Assembly: GCA_965222485.1 (NCBI GenBank)
Contig: CBDCUC010000030.1
Coordinates: forward strand, 1 to 64,000
Reading direction: 5' to 3'
Length of the DNA: 64,000 nucleotides
Origin: CBDCUC01 sp965222485
GTDB lineage: Bacteria > Pseudomonadota > Alphaproteobacteria > Rhizobiales > Hyphomicrobiaceae
Program-made: the position numbers and the translations under genes
Notes under the pieces: model-generated
Told to the model about the DNA's origin: nothing
Seen by the model: only the letters and a program-made list of their open reading frames with translations
Database searches by the model: none
In this document: positions 43,485 to 53,700 of the stretch, in pieces
Numbering within the stretch: position 1 is the stretch's first letter
Layout of the letters: every line of letters begins with the position of its first letter

Positions 43485-44389
43485 TTTGTGACCCATCCTA
43501 CACGCAGCTTTTGTAAGCTGTCGGTTATTTCGATCTCTTTTGTGATCGGCGCGGCCCCTGTAACTGACTGGGGTTGTGCCAATTGGTGCGTGCTTTCTGC
43601 TCTTGCCTGGAGGGGATATTTCGCTTGCTCCTCATTCGGCGAAAGGCTCCAGCTCCAGAGGGCCTCTGCTGGCAATGGCAGAACCATCAGCCAATGCTCT
43701 AAGATCGCGAGCGCCAGGAGGGTCGTGAGAAGCAGATAAGCAGTCTGTTCAAATTGGGTAATATTTGAAGCTGCGGCCGATGTTCCCAGCACAGCAGCTA
43801 CGATCGTCGATGCAGTGACCGCGATAGGAAAGAACAGATTCATCGAACGGCGGCCGAAGTAGCTCTTTAAGAAATGCAGGTGTGAAGGCAAGAACTCTTC
43901 GGTCACATTTGGAACGCCGAAAAATATATTGAATTTTGCGCTGAGCCTCATGACCCACAAAACCAGGAAGGTCCAGAAACCAACCTGGTTAGGCGCGCCC
44001 CAAGTTGCAACCAGAATACATATCCCCGCAATGAGTAACGATAACTCGTGATAGATGAGGGACTGTGTTGCAAACGTAAACCGTTTCCAATCGGTCGCAT
44101 CAGCGGGGCATTCGGTTTTTCTTGAACCTGTGATGAGGCCTGTCAGAAAACCGATTTCAAGGGCCGCCCAGATCAGCAAGCTGCAGACAAAGGCGACGTA
44201 AGCGGCTGTGGGCGTCGCTGCCCACGCGTATTCAAGCAATGCAATGAAAGATCCCGTTGCAGTCAAACCTGCAATGAGCAGGTTCGACCAATATGTGCCG
44301 CGTGGCAGACCCAATAAATACAGGATCGCTCCGGTGCTAAACCACCAGAGAAATACCGTGAAAACGATGGGTCCCAAAACACTTGTCAT
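43481..44389 (-). CDS. puhE: putative photosynthetic complex assembly protein PuhE
   Basis: Protein of 302 residues with about seven predicted membrane segments (N-terminus VLGPIVFTVFLWWFSTGAIL; later LEIGFLTGLITGSRK and AILEHWLMVLPLPAEALWSW). These fit the DUF3623/PuhE family found only in PGCs. Loss of PuhE in Rhodobacter affects bacteriochlorophyll production and complex formation; its biochemical role is unknown. It lies between acsF and hemA, 20 bp after acsF. Confidence 0.92.
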   Translation of the reverse strand: MTSVLGPIVFTVFLWWFSTGAILYLLGLPRGTYWSNLLIAGLTATGSFIALLEYAWAATPTAAYVAFVCSLLIWAALEIGFLTGLITGSRKTECPADATDWKRFTFATQSLIYHELSLLIAGICILVATWGAPNQVGFWTFLVLWVMRLSAKFNIFFGVPNVTEEFLPSHLHFLKSYFGRRSMNLFFPIAVTASTIVAAVLGTSAAASNITQFEQTAYLLLTTLLALAILEHWLMVLPLPAEALWSWSLSPNEEQAKYPLQARAESTHQLAQPQSVTGAAPITKEIEITDSLQKLRVGWVTK

Positions 44390-44409
44390 CGCGAGTGCTT
44401 TCCTTGCTC

Positions 44410-45480
44410 CTACCAGGCAGGTGAGAGACGGCTGTGTTCGGGCAACACATTCTCTTTCGTGGGAAGCATGAACAGGCGCATGAAAATAAGTCCCGCGGTG
44501 GCTCCAAGCGCCGCCAGTTTAGCTTTTCCCAAAAGCCCACCCTTTGCCCGCGCTTCTTCCATCGAATCATTCAGCACGCGTAAACGTTCGAGTAGCGCAC
44601 GGAACTTCGGGCTATCGAGGTCCAAAGTTATTGGAAAGACTTGCTTCGAAATTTCCGATGTGATGTGGAAGACACGGTAGTCATAGTCCGTCGGTTTAAT
44701 TCCCAACGCCTCGTGAAAGTGTGGCCGGGCATGATCCCTGACGTACATTGTTGAAAAGACTGCAAGCAGAAAAAAGCGAACCCAAAGCTTGTTTCGTCCT
44801 TTAAGCAGCTGCGGGTTTGCCCGCATCAGCAGCGCAAATGCTTCACCGTGCCGGAATTCGTCGTTGCACCACTCTTCGAACCACTTGAATATCGGATGAA
44901 AGCGGCGGTCCGGGTTTTGCTGAAGGTGACGAAAGATTGTTATGTAGCGGGCGTATCCAATCTTTTCAGATAGGTACGTCGCGTAGAAGATGAACTTCGG
45001 CTTGAAGAAGGTGTACTTCTTGGTCTTCGTAAGGAAGCCTAAATTTACTCCGAGGCCGAAGTCTTTCAATGAGTCATTTATAAATCCAGCATGGCGCGAC
45101 TCGTCGCGGCTCATATGCTTGAAGAGCTCGCAAATATCGGGATTCTTCCCGCGTTTTTTCATCTCCGAGTAGAGCACGCAACCGGAAAACTCTGCAGTTA
45201 GCGAACTGACCAGGAAATCGATGAATTCTTTCCTAAGCCCAGGAGGCAAATCTTCGAGCTTGACGTCGTCCCATTCGTCGTTGCGCTTAAAGTGGCCTTT
45301 GTTTGGATCGCTGCGCATTTCTGAGATCAGTTCGTCCCATTCCGCACGAACGGAAGAGACGTCCATGCTGTCGAGTTCGTCGAAGTCCGTTGTATAAAAG
45401 CGCGGCGCTAACAGATCGTCATCAATGGCCTGCTTGGTGGTCTGGTTTGGGGCTGGCGCGCCAGGGATTCCTATTGTCAT
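44410..45480 (-). CDS. acsF: Mg-protoporphyrin IX monomethyl ester oxidative cyclase AcsF
   Basis: Protein of 356 residues that forms ring E using O2. Diiron-site residues are visible as E97 (TAEFSG), E127 and H130 (DESRH), and E208 and H211 (EWCNDEFRHGEAFA). As the oxygen-dependent enzyme, its presence with no bchE in the window points to aerobic bacteriochlorophyll synthesis. Its start overlaps the stop of the 100-residue gene upstream (ATGA). Confidence 0.97.
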   Translation of the reverse strand: MTIGIPGAPAPNQTTKQAIDDDLLAPRFYTTDFDELDSMDVSSVRAEWDELISEMRSDPNKGHFKRNDEWDDVKLEDLPPGLRKEFIDFLVSSLTAEFSGCVLYSEMKKRGKNPDICELFKHMSRDESRHAGFINDSLKDFGLGVNLGFLTKTKKYTFFKPKFIFYATYLSEKIGYARYITIFRHLQQNPDRRFHPIFKWFEEWCNDEFRHGEAFALLMRANPQLLKGRNKLWVRFFLLAVFSTMYVRDHARPHFHEALGIKPTDYDYRVFHITSEISKQVFPITLDLDSPKFRALLERLRVLNDSMEEARAKGGLLGKAKLAALGATAGLIFMRLFMLPTKENVLPEHSRLSPAW

Positions 45481-45779
45481 AGTTTGCTCCCCGATGAAAA
45501 ACTGAACTCACACAATTCCATGAACTCCAGGTCGCCAGTGGCGCGGGTCCATGCTCGTTCCAGCCAGCCAGCGCGTGTGACGGTGGCGTTGCGGCGAAGA
45601 ACGGCCTTTTCGCCGTAAGGTACGCGGATGGGATCACCATGAACGCAAACCTCATCGCCGGGCTCAATTTCTACGTTTCCATCGAGCTCCACATGAGCAT
45701 GCAGGCTCTCATAGGTATTCTCGATCTCGATTGTGCAGGGAACATCAAATCGTTCCCTAAGGCTGAGCCCTGTTATCAT
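45477..45779 (-). CDS. small conserved-looking protein between puhC and acsF
   Basis: Protein of 100 residues, soluble and beta-rich, without signal peptide or membrane segment. It has acidic Val/Glu-rich stretches (HAHVELDGNVEIEPGDEVCVHGD) and an OB- or hammerhead-like feel, but I assign no family. It overlaps puhC upstream and acsF downstream, both by ATGA, so it is translated in strict coupling with them. The place suggests a helper in cyclase function or complex assembly. A small gene at this position occurs in other alphaproteobacterial PGCs as far as I recall. Confidence 0.8.
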   Translation of the reverse strand: MITGLSLRERFDVPCTIEIENTYESLHAHVELDGNVEIEPGDEVCVHGDPIRVPYGEKAVLRRNATVTRAGWLERAWTRATGDLEFMELCEFSFSSGSKL

Positions 45780-46237
45780 TGCTGTGTTCTCCTCGTGCTT
45801 AGAAGACTTGCAAAAGTGGACAAGTTCGTTTGTCCAAAGGCGACCAGTTCGATGCGCTGACGCGTGGCGGGGTCGGCGAGTGTAAGACGACCGTCTTCTT
45901 GCAGCTCAAGGGCAAATGGTGCTTCCGCTCCAATGCCATTTAGTCGTCTTTCGCGGGTGAGGCTGCGAAAAATGCCTCTTAAAAATCCATCCTTGCCGGG
46001 GTGGACGACGCGTACGATTTCGTTTGTTCCAGCTTCGGTGAGAATGACAGCTCCGTCGCCGCGATCCGCAATATGCAGCATGCGCTTGGCGATAACCGTT
46101 GTGTCGTCCACTTCTGTCACGCCAACACCGGTGAGGCGGCCCAAGCCAGCAGCCACGATGGAAAACATGGCTAGCGAGGCCATCGCAATTAATGCGCTTT
46201 TGGGAATTTCTGATTTCTGTCTCTGTTCCATCGTCAA
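45776..46237 (-). CDS. puhC: photosynthetic complex assembly protein PuhC
   Basis: Protein of 153 residues: cytoplasmic N-terminus, one membrane helix (about 14-35), then a periplasmic domain (LHIADRGDGAVILTEAGTNEIV, GFLRGIFRSLTRERR, FALELQEDGRLTLADPATRQRIEL) typical of PuhC. In Rhodobacter, PuhC is needed for efficient reaction-centre and LH1 assembly. It starts 10 bp after puhB and overlaps the next gene. Confidence 0.93.
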   Translation of the reverse strand: MTMEQRQKSEIPKSALIAMASLAMFSIVAAGLGRLTGVGVTEVDDTTVIAKRMLHIADRGDGAVILTEAGTNEIVRVVHPGKDGFLRGIFRSLTRERRLNGIGAEAPFALELQEDGRLTLADPATRQRIELVAFGQTNLSTFASLLSTRRTQQ

Positions 46238-46247
46238 ACTTTGCTTG

Positions 46248-46895
46248 TTACGCCGCGGCTGATGTTGGTACGGCCTCAGGTGTGGTCAGGGTGCCCAGTG
46301 ACGGTTCTGCAATACGTCCTATCTCCGGCGTCGCTGACCGCGAAAGAACGTTGGCGAGTTCTTCTGCATTTGGGATGGAACGCAGCGTTGGTTTTGGGGA
46401 GAACCAATGCCAGCGACGGGCATGCGGCCAGAGAAAAATGTAGCCGAGTGATTTGTTGCCAGTCACAGTCAGTGAAATGTCACCGGTCTTGTCGCCGAAT
46501 AGTTTCAGGTCAGCTGCAGCAATTGATGTGAATGGAATATTCACCATCATTGGTAACGCCAAACCATAACGCAGAACGACCCGCTTGCTCGTCAGTGTGT
46601 AGACTGTCGTTTTTGCGGTATACCAAGTCAGCAATGCGAGGAGACCAAGCGTAAAAAAAGCGCCTGCTACTAGCCAAACGGATTGTGTCAATACCGTCGC
46701 AAGCGTTTCTCCTTCCGCCATACCCGCGCTGAGGCCCCAGGCGAATAGGCAAGCGAAGTAAATCGCAACCTTGTCCAAATGAAAGACGTGCCGCGCTGTA
46801 GACAAGAGATCGGGTTTGGCTTGCCACAAGAGCTTTTCATCGGCAGGCAGGTATCCGGGCAGACCCAGAACTTTTTCCGTATCGTATTCGTTCAC
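46248..46895 (-). CDS. puhB: photosynthetic complex assembly protein PuhB
   Basis: Protein of 215 residues. It starts with GLPGYLPADEKLLWQ, has two or three membrane helices (about 45-100) and a PH-like YdbS/bPH2 domain (YTLTSKRVVLRYGLALPMMVN). PuhB assists reaction-centre assembly, probably through bacteriochlorophyll delivery. The start overlaps the puhA stop by ATGA. Confidence 0.95.
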   Translation of the reverse strand: MNEYDTEKVLGLPGYLPADEKLLWQAKPDLLSTARHVFHLDKVAIYFACLFAWGLSAGMAEGETLATVLTQSVWLVAGAFFTLGLLALLTWYTAKTTVYTLTSKRVVLRYGLALPMMVNIPFTSIAAADLKLFGDKTGDISLTVTGNKSLGYIFLWPHARRWHWFSPKPTLRSIPNAEELANVLSRSATPEIGRIAEPSLGTLTTPEAVPTSAAA

Positions 46896-47704
46896 AGCAA
46901 TGACTCCGTACGTACTGGATATGCGTAAAGCGTGCCGGCGCCGTAGTAGGCGACGATCTTTTCTTCTTCGAGCCGTGTGACTGTGTCCGGCGATTTAAGT
47001 TTGGGGACGTCAGCGAATTGTGACGCCAAAATTGCGTCGACCCATACTTGCCCGTGAGCACGGTCTATGTCCGCGAATGTGACGGGGAGTAGAACGGTTC
47101 CGCCGCCAGCGCTTTTTGCGTCATCGCCAGACTTTGCAGGCTTCGTTGCAAGTTCTACTTCGAGATAGCGCAACAGCGTTTCAGACCGATCCACCCATAC
47201 ATCACTGACGACGCCAGCCGGTGCCCGGTCTGCGCCAAACACCTGCATGCCTTTTGGATCGGGATCGGCGGCCGCAATGGCGTATTCCGCATCAGCGCGA
47301 AGCGGCACGATTTTCGGCTTTCCTTCAAAGGTTTTCTCGACGATGTCGGCGCGTTCGGCATATGACCCGGGGCCAACGCCGGCCTTCATTGGTTCACCGA
47401 CTGGGTGGCCTGGTGCGCCGGGCCATGGCTCAACAGGCTCAAGTTTGTGTTGCCGCGTATCGCGCTCGAAATTCGGCGCCTCAACGGTGCTGCCGTCCGG
47501 TAGCGAGAATGTCTTTGGCCGCGGGATGGGGAAGAACAACGAGAACTTGCTTGCGACAACACCGCCTGGATCGGACTCCAAAGGATAACCTTCACGTCGG
47601 TCTTCTTGGCGCAGATAGTAGACGAGCGCGGCAAAGAAGATCCAGAACGCGTATAGCGCAAGTTGAGCAACATCGATGTAGTCTGTTACAGCTCCGATTT
47701 CCAT
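46892..47704 (-). CDS. puhA: photosynthetic reaction centre H subunit PuhA
   Basis: Protein of 270 residues: a short periplasmic end, one membrane helix (LALYAFWIFFAALVYYLRQEDRREGYPLE) and a cytoplasmic PRC-barrel domain. Typical landmarks are APNFERDT, PGSYAERAD and GVVSDVWVDRSE. It caps the L/M core and shapes proton delivery to QB. GGAGG lies 7-8 bases before the ATG. Confidence 0.98.
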   Translation of the reverse strand: MEIGAVTDYIDVAQLALYAFWIFFAALVYYLRQEDRREGYPLESDPGGVVASKFSLFFPIPRPKTFSLPDGSTVEAPNFERDTRQHKLEPVEPWPGAPGHPVGEPMKAGVGPGSYAERADIVEKTFEGKPKIVPLRADAEYAIAAADPDPKGMQVFGADRAPAGVVSDVWVDRSETLLRYLEVELATKPAKSGDDAKSAGGGTVLLPVTFADIDRAHGQVWVDAILASQFADVPKLKSPDTVTRLEEEKIVAYYGAGTLYAYPVRTESLL

Positions 47705-47729
47705 CTCATTTCCTCCAAATCAACTCGGT

Positions 47730-49163
47730 TCAGCTCGGAAATTCCGCCAAGCCAAATCGCATGGTCATTGATCGCTTGTGATTGACGTTGCTGCGCACGA
47801 GCGGCCCGATCGCCACGAGCGTTGCAAAAAGCAAAAGTATTTCGATGTGATAGACGACCGTATATCCGACCGCCTTGCCTTGCAGCGCTGGGCCGAGTGC
47901 ACCCGCCGTGGCAAGTGAAGAGAACACGTCACGGATGGCACCGCCCATGGCAATTGCCAGCCCAGCCGCGGTTGCCTGAACAGCTCCCCAGGCACCCAAT
48001 GCCAAGCCCACCTGATCATTTGTCGCTGAATTCATTGCAGCCGTCAGCGTACCGACTGCGAACAATCCACCACCGAACCCGATCAGTGTCGTGCCAATGC
48101 GGAAGAGAAGGGTCGAATCCATTGGTGCGGCTAGGATGACGGTTGAGAAGGCGGCAATACCGGTCACGACTCCCGTTGCCGCCAACCTGTAGGGGTCGGC
48201 GTTGCGCGCAAGCTGTCTTGCCGCGAAGTAGAGGCCTGCAAGTGTCCCGATTGAAAGCAATCCGGTTAGTGCCGTTGTTGCGCCAACACTGAGATTGAGT
48301 ATTTCGCCACCATAGGGTTCCAGCAGGATGTCCTGCATGGTGAACGCTGCGGTACCAATTCCCACTGCGACAAGTGCCCTGGCAGATTGCCTGTCGGTCC
48401 GGAAATCCCTCCAAGCGTCAAGAAATGACGGTTTGGCGTGGCCCGCTGGCCTAGCTGTCGGTTTTCGCGCCTCTTGCTTCCAAAGTGCCAGGCAGTTCAG
48501 CACCATCGTTATGACCGCCGCGCCTTGGATCACTTGAATCAGTTTCACCTGGCTAAAGTCCTCAAGCAGAATTCCGAATGCGAAGGAACTGAACACCATG
48601 CCGAGGAGCAGCATTACATAAAGGAAAGCGACGACGCGGGGACGCGACTCTGACGGCGCCACATCGGTCGCAAGCGCAAGGCCGGCTGTTTGCGTCGTAT
48701 GTAGTCCGCACCCCACCAGCAGAAATGCGAGTGCGGCGCCTACATGACCGATCCAGACCGGTCCGTGCGTGTCCCCCGACATGACAAGAAGCGCAAACGG
48801 CATAATGGCCAAGCCGCCGAACTGAAGCAGCGATCCAAACCAAATGTATGGAACACGGCGCCACCCAAGCGCCGACCGGTGTGTGTCAGACCGGAATCCG
48901 ATGAGTGCTCTGAATGGTGCAAAAACAAGCGGAAGGCCGACCATGATAGCGACGAGCGTCGTGGACATTCCAAGTTCTACGATCATTACTCGGTTAAGCG
49001 TGCCGTTCAGCAGTACGACGGCCATGCCCACAGACACTTGGAACAGGGAAAGACGCAGGAGCCGGTTCATGGGCAGCTCTTCGCTGGCCGCATCGGCAAA
49101 GGGGAGAAATCTTGGACTGATTTCTCTCCAGGCCTTCCAAATTTTGATCGATGCCAGTGTCAT
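47730..49163 (-). CDS. lhaA: LH1 assembly factor LhaA (PucC-family MFS)
   Basis: Protein of 477 residues with about 12 membrane helices of the BCD/PucC major-facilitator family. A cytoplasmic N-terminus of about 35 residues is followed by LFQVSVGMAVVLLNGTLNRVMIVELGM, a family signature, and later GAWGAVQATAAGLAIAMGG. In Rhodobacter, LhaA is required for LH1 assembly, probably by handing bacteriochlorophyll to the antenna. It starts at ATGA over the bchM stop. A second family member lies at 61691. Confidence 0.93.
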   Translation of the reverse strand: MTLASIKIWKAWREISPRFLPFADAASEELPMNRLLRLSLFQVSVGMAVVLLNGTLNRVMIVELGMSTTLVAIMVGLPLVFAPFRALIGFRSDTHRSALGWRRVPYIWFGSLLQFGGLAIMPFALLVMSGDTHGPVWIGHVGAALAFLLVGCGLHTTQTAGLALATDVAPSESRPRVVAFLYVMLLLGMVFSSFAFGILLEDFSQVKLIQVIQGAAVITMVLNCLALWKQEARKPTARPAGHAKPSFLDAWRDFRTDRQSARALVAVGIGTAAFTMQDILLEPYGGEILNLSVGATTALTGLLSIGTLAGLYFAARQLARNADPYRLAATGVVTGIAAFSTVILAAPMDSTLLFRIGTTLIGFGGGLFAVGTLTAAMNSATNDQVGLALGAWGAVQATAAGLAIAMGGAIRDVFSSLATAGALGPALQGKAVGYTVVYHIEILLLFATLVAIGPLVRSNVNHKRSMTMRFGLAEFPS

Positions 49164-49861
49164 TGGCGGTGCAGCTCCATTGCCTGCGAAATGTAGAAGC
49201 CGTTTTTGATCTGCTGTGTCCGTTCAAGCTGCCAATCAGAAAGAAGCTTTGCCTCGTCGAGCTCTTTGAGAAATGCGGAGAGCGTTGCGGGTTCGATGGA
49301 TGGCGCCCGATCAGATTTTGGGAAGAAACGCCCAACCGAGTGCATCAAGGAGAGCAAGGGTGTTCGGGGTGCAAATGTGAAAAGCACCGATACTCTCGAT
49401 CGCGCTGCCAATAGCTGTACTGCACTGACTGCATCGACGGACTGATAGTGAATGAGAGAGTCCATGGCGACGACATGATCAAATCTGCCGTACTCAGGTG
49501 AGAGCATATCGCCGGTGACAAATCGAATTGATTTTGCAGTCCCGATTTTTTCGGAGCGTTTCTTTGCGAGCTTGACCAATTTTGGGGACAGATCAATCGC
49601 CACGACCTCTGCACCACGTTTGGCCGCCTCAATGGCGAATTTTCCGGTGCCGCAACCCGCATCAAGAATTCTTTTGTTCGATAGGTCTTTTGGGATCCAT
49701 GACAGCAATGTATCAAGCATCTGCTGGCGGCCCGCGCGCACCGTTTCCCTGATACCGCTTAGCGGCACATCGGAGGTCATGCGCGCCCACGCATCAACCG
49801 CGGTCCGGTCGAAATAGTCTTGAACCTGGCGGCGCTTTTCAATGTAGGTCAGCGTTGGCAT
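49160..49861 (-). CDS. bchM: Mg-protoporphyrin IX O-methyltransferase BchM
   Basis: Protein of 233 residues from ATG 49861, which shares a base with the bchL stop (TGATG). It methylates the ring C propionate of Mg-protoporphyrin with SAM. The SAM motif is ILDAGCGTGKFAIEAAKRG, and family segments include VQDYFDRTA, HVVAMDSLIHY and the C-terminal FYISQAMEL. Product of this enzyme is the AcsF substrate. Confidence 0.96.
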   Translation of the reverse strand: MPTLTYIEKRRQVQDYFDRTAVDAWARMTSDVPLSGIRETVRAGRQQMLDTLLSWIPKDLSNKRILDAGCGTGKFAIEAAKRGAEVVAIDLSPKLVKLAKKRSEKIGTAKSIRFVTGDMLSPEYGRFDHVVAMDSLIHYQSVDAVSAVQLLAARSRVSVLFTFAPRTPLLSLMHSVGRFFPKSDRAPSIEPATLSAFLKELDEAKLLSDWQLERTQQIKNGFYISQAMELHRQ

Positions 49862-50772
49862 CAATCGAATCCCAGAAAATCAAAGATTTCACGGTCCTTC
49901 ATGGGAGTGGCATCGAGCGCGTCTGATCCTTCCCATAGGTACTGAGCTAGCCGCAGATATTCGTCGGTTACGGATTGGAGCTCGGGCGTCGGCTCCATCT
50001 CAAACAGTGTCGATTTTTTGAGGCGGCTGCGTCGAATGGCGTCCAGATCAGGGAAATGCGCGACGCGCTTCAGTCCAACTGAATCATTGAACCGGTCGAT
50101 CTCGTCAGTCGCTGCGCTTCGGTTCGCAATGACTCCGCCAAGTCTAACATCATAGTTTTTGGACTTGGCTTTGATGGCAGCTACGATCCGGTTCATCGCA
50201 AAAATGGAATCGAAATCATTCGCTGTAACGATTAACGCGCGCGAGGCATGCTGAAGCGGGGAGGCAAATCCACCGCAGACAACGTCGCCAAGAACATCGA
50301 AAATGACGACATCTGTGTCTTCGAGAAGATGATGCTCTTTGAGAAGCTTTACCGTCTGCCCTACAACATAACCGCCGCAGCCAGTGCCGGCAGGCGGCCC
50401 GCCTGCCTCCACGCACATTACGCCGTTGTAACCCTCATAAACAAAATCCTCGATACGCAGTTCCTCGCTGTGAAAATCGACTTGCTCCAACACGTCGATC
50501 ACAGTTGGCATCAGCTTTTTCGTAAGGGTGAAGGTGGAGTCGTGCTTTGGGTCGCAGCCGATTTGCAGGACGCGCTTTCCAAGTTTGGAAAAGGCAACAG
50601 ATAGGTTCGATGACGTCGTGCTTTTTCCGATGCCACCTTTGCCGTAAATGGCAAAAACCTTGGCGGTACCAATGTCGACGTTGGGGTCAAGTTGGACTTG
50701 AACACTACCGTCTCCATCTTCCCTCGACTGGGATCCCGATGGCACGATGGGGTTTCTTATGAGAAGATTCAT
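49861..50772 (-). CDS. bchL: protochlorophyllide reductase iron protein BchL
   Basis: Protein of 303 residues, NifH-like ATPase of the light-independent protochlorophyllide reductase. P-loop IYGKGGIGKSTTSSNL; 4Fe-4S Cys in GTGCGGYV and GDVVCGGFA; DPKHDSTFTLT in switch I. The start overlaps the bchH stop (ATGA). Confidence 0.97.
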   Translation of the reverse strand: MNLLIRNPIVPSGSQSREDGDGSVQVQLDPNVDIGTAKVFAIYGKGGIGKSTTSSNLSVAFSKLGKRVLQIGCDPKHDSTFTLTKKLMPTVIDVLEQVDFHSEELRIEDFVYEGYNGVMCVEAGGPPAGTGCGGYVVGQTVKLLKEHHLLEDTDVVIFDVLGDVVCGGFASPLQHASRALIVTANDFDSIFAMNRIVAAIKAKSKNYDVRLGGVIANRSAATDEIDRFNDSVGLKRVAHFPDLDAIRRSRLKKSTLFEMEPTPELQSVTDEYLRLAQYLWEGSDALDATPMKDREIFDFLGFD

Positions 50773-53700
50773 GCTGCCTCCACAACGATGCCTTCGAGCC
50801 TGTCCTCAAGCTCTTCACCAGCTTCCCGCAAGGCTTCGAGCGTCTCTTCATCTGGTTGCCAGTACTTGCGTTCATGCGCTTCCAACAGCCGGTTTGCCAC
50901 GCGCGCCGACGCAAGCGGATTAAGTTCAGCCAGACGGCGTCTCATCTCTTCGTCAAGAACAAACGTTTGGGAAATGCGCTGGTACACCCATGGTGCTACC
51001 TGGCCGGTTGTGGCGGACCAACCCAGGGTATTTGTGACATGGCTCTCGATATGCCTGACACCCTCATGGCCATGCTTGAGCATGCTCTCGTACCATTTGG
51101 GGTTCAGTACCCTTGTGCGGGTTTCTAGGGCGACTTGCTCGGAGAGGGTGCGTACTTTGTTGTCGCCCCGTGTCTGGTCGCCGATGTAGAGCGGAATGTC
51201 CCTGCCGGTTGAGCGCTTGACGGATCTGCTTATGCCACCAAGGGTGTCGAAGTAATGGTCGACGGTCGTGACGCCGAGTTCAACTGACTCAAGGTTCTGG
51301 AAAGCCCCGTCGACGTTGCACATAATGGACTTAAGCAAAGCGTTTTGATTATGCCCGCGGCCGTCTTTACCGTAGGCGTAGCATTTGCGCCTCTCGTAGG
51401 TTTCCGCCAGTTCTTCTTCGTCAGTCCAGCGGCCGCTGTCGATAAGATGATTGACGTTTGATCCGTAGGCGCCTTCAGCATTTGAAAATACACGCAAGGC
51501 AGCCGTTTCCAGATCGCACCCTTGTTCATTCTGGTAGGCGAGGGCGTGTTTGCGAACAAAGTTTTGATCAAGTGGCTCGTCCGCGCTCGCTGCTAGATAA
51601 GATGCTTCCGCCAGGAGTTTCATCTGCAGCGGCAGAAGGTCTCTGAAGATTCCGGAAAGCGTCATGACAACGTCAATGCGCGGACGTCCAAGCTCTGCAA
51701 GCGGTGTGAGCTTTGCGCCCACCAGCCGTCCGTACGTGTCAAAATGCGGCTCGGCACCAATGAGTGCCAATGCTTGCGCCATTGGGCCGCCCTCGGACTT
51801 CAGGTTATCCGTTCCCCAAAGGACAATGGCGAGCGATTCAGGATAGGACTGTTCGTCCTTAAGGTGGCGCTGGAGAACAATTTCAGCCTGTTTTTTTGCA
51901 TCCTGCATGGCGAACTTCGATGGAATGCGGAACGGGTCAAAGCCATGCAGATTTCTCCCGGTGGGCAGGATTTCGGTTGACCGGATTAGGTCGCCAGCAG
52001 GAGCAGGCCGAATGAAACGACCATCCAGCGCTCTCATCAAGCCGGCTAGTTCATGTTCTTGAGATAACAGCGCAGCGACCTCGCGGAGGGCTGCTATCGT
52101 TTCGCTGTCGATTTCACTTAAGTCACGGCCGACGTCGCTGTCGCCTGCAATTTCTGCTGCAGCTTGTTCGGTCAGGTCTATGCCGTGTGATGCCTCAGCA
52201 ATCGATTGCAGAAGGGCGATGCGCTCTTCGCGTGAGGGCGGTTGGCCAACAATATGAAGGCCGTCTGGAATGAGGGAATACTCAAGCTCCAGAATTGCGT
52301 CCGACAGCTGCAGAATGTGCTGTTCTGCATCCTCAAACCAAGTCGATCCTGATGCGACGAGATCGAGTTCGACGCCTTGGGCATGAATCACATCGGCAAT
52401 CTGTTTGCGCTCTTCAACATTGTTCGGTGGCAGATTGCGCCATCGTTCGATGGAGGCCTTGATGTCCAGGAGCCCGCGGTAAAGGCCGGCTTTGGCAACG
52501 GGTGGCGTTAGGTAGCTAATGAGAGTGGCTGCAGTTCTACGTTTTGCCAGCAAACCTTCAGAAGGATTGTTGGCTGCGTAAAGGTAGAAGTTGGGAAGGT
52601 CACCGATCAATCTGTCGGGCCAGCAATCCTTGGATAGGGCCACATGCTTGCCAGGCATGAATTCCAAGGCACCGTGCATGCCAAAATGCACAACGCAGTC
52701 TGCTTGGAACACTGTCTTGAGGTAACGGTAGAAGGCACAGAACGCGTGCGTGGGAGAAAACCCCCGTTCGAACAGTAGACGCATCGGGTCGCCTTCGTAT
52801 CCAAACGCTGGTTGGATACCCACGAAGACATTTCCGAAGGTTTCGCCCAGGACAAAAATCGAGCGGCCGTTTGCCTGATGGCGACCCGGGGCAGGCCCCC
52901 ACTGTGCTTCTATTTCGGCGAGATACTGTTCGTTACGAACGTGGTCGTCGGTTGATATGAAATCGCAAACATTGGCATCAGTGCCAAATTTTTCAGCATT
53001 ACCGACAAGAATGCGTTGCTTGAGTTCCTCTATTGAGCTGGGAACTTCGACTGTGTATCCCTTCGCCTTCAACGAAGTGAGAACGCGATAGAGCGACTCA
53101 AAGACAGACAGGTAGGCGGCGGTGCCTGTTCCGCCCGAATTTGGTGGGAAGTTGAATAAAACAATAGCCACCCGCCGTTCTTCTTTTTCCTTCTTGCGAA
53201 GGGCAACCTTGCGGGCGATCCGCGCGGCCAGCATGTCCGCGCGTTCCGGTTCGCCGTGGAGGTCACGGGCCATTTTTCCGCTGGCGTGGGAAGAACGGCC
53301 GCCGTAAAGCATAGGTCCTGTCGCGCCATCAAGTTCGGGAATTGCCACCATCATCGTGGCCTCAATCGGCAAGAGGCCCTGTTCGGAGGAACGCCATTGT
53401 TCCAAGCTTTGGAATTCGACGGCCTGTGCCGCAACATATGGGACGTCGAGCTGGGCGAGCAATTCTTCAGCCGCTTTGGAATCGTTGTAGGCAGGCCCGC
53501 CGATGAGGGAAAAACCTGTAAGAGAAACGAGCGCATCAATTGAGGGGTTGCCATCCTCGTAGAAGAACTTCTCGATGGCCGGCCGCGCGTCTAGACCGCA
53601 AGCAAATGCAGGAATAACGCGAAGCCCGCGTGCTTCGAGCGCGCGAATGACACAATCGTAGTGGTCGGTGTTTCCCGCCAGAACGTAGGCGCGCATTATG

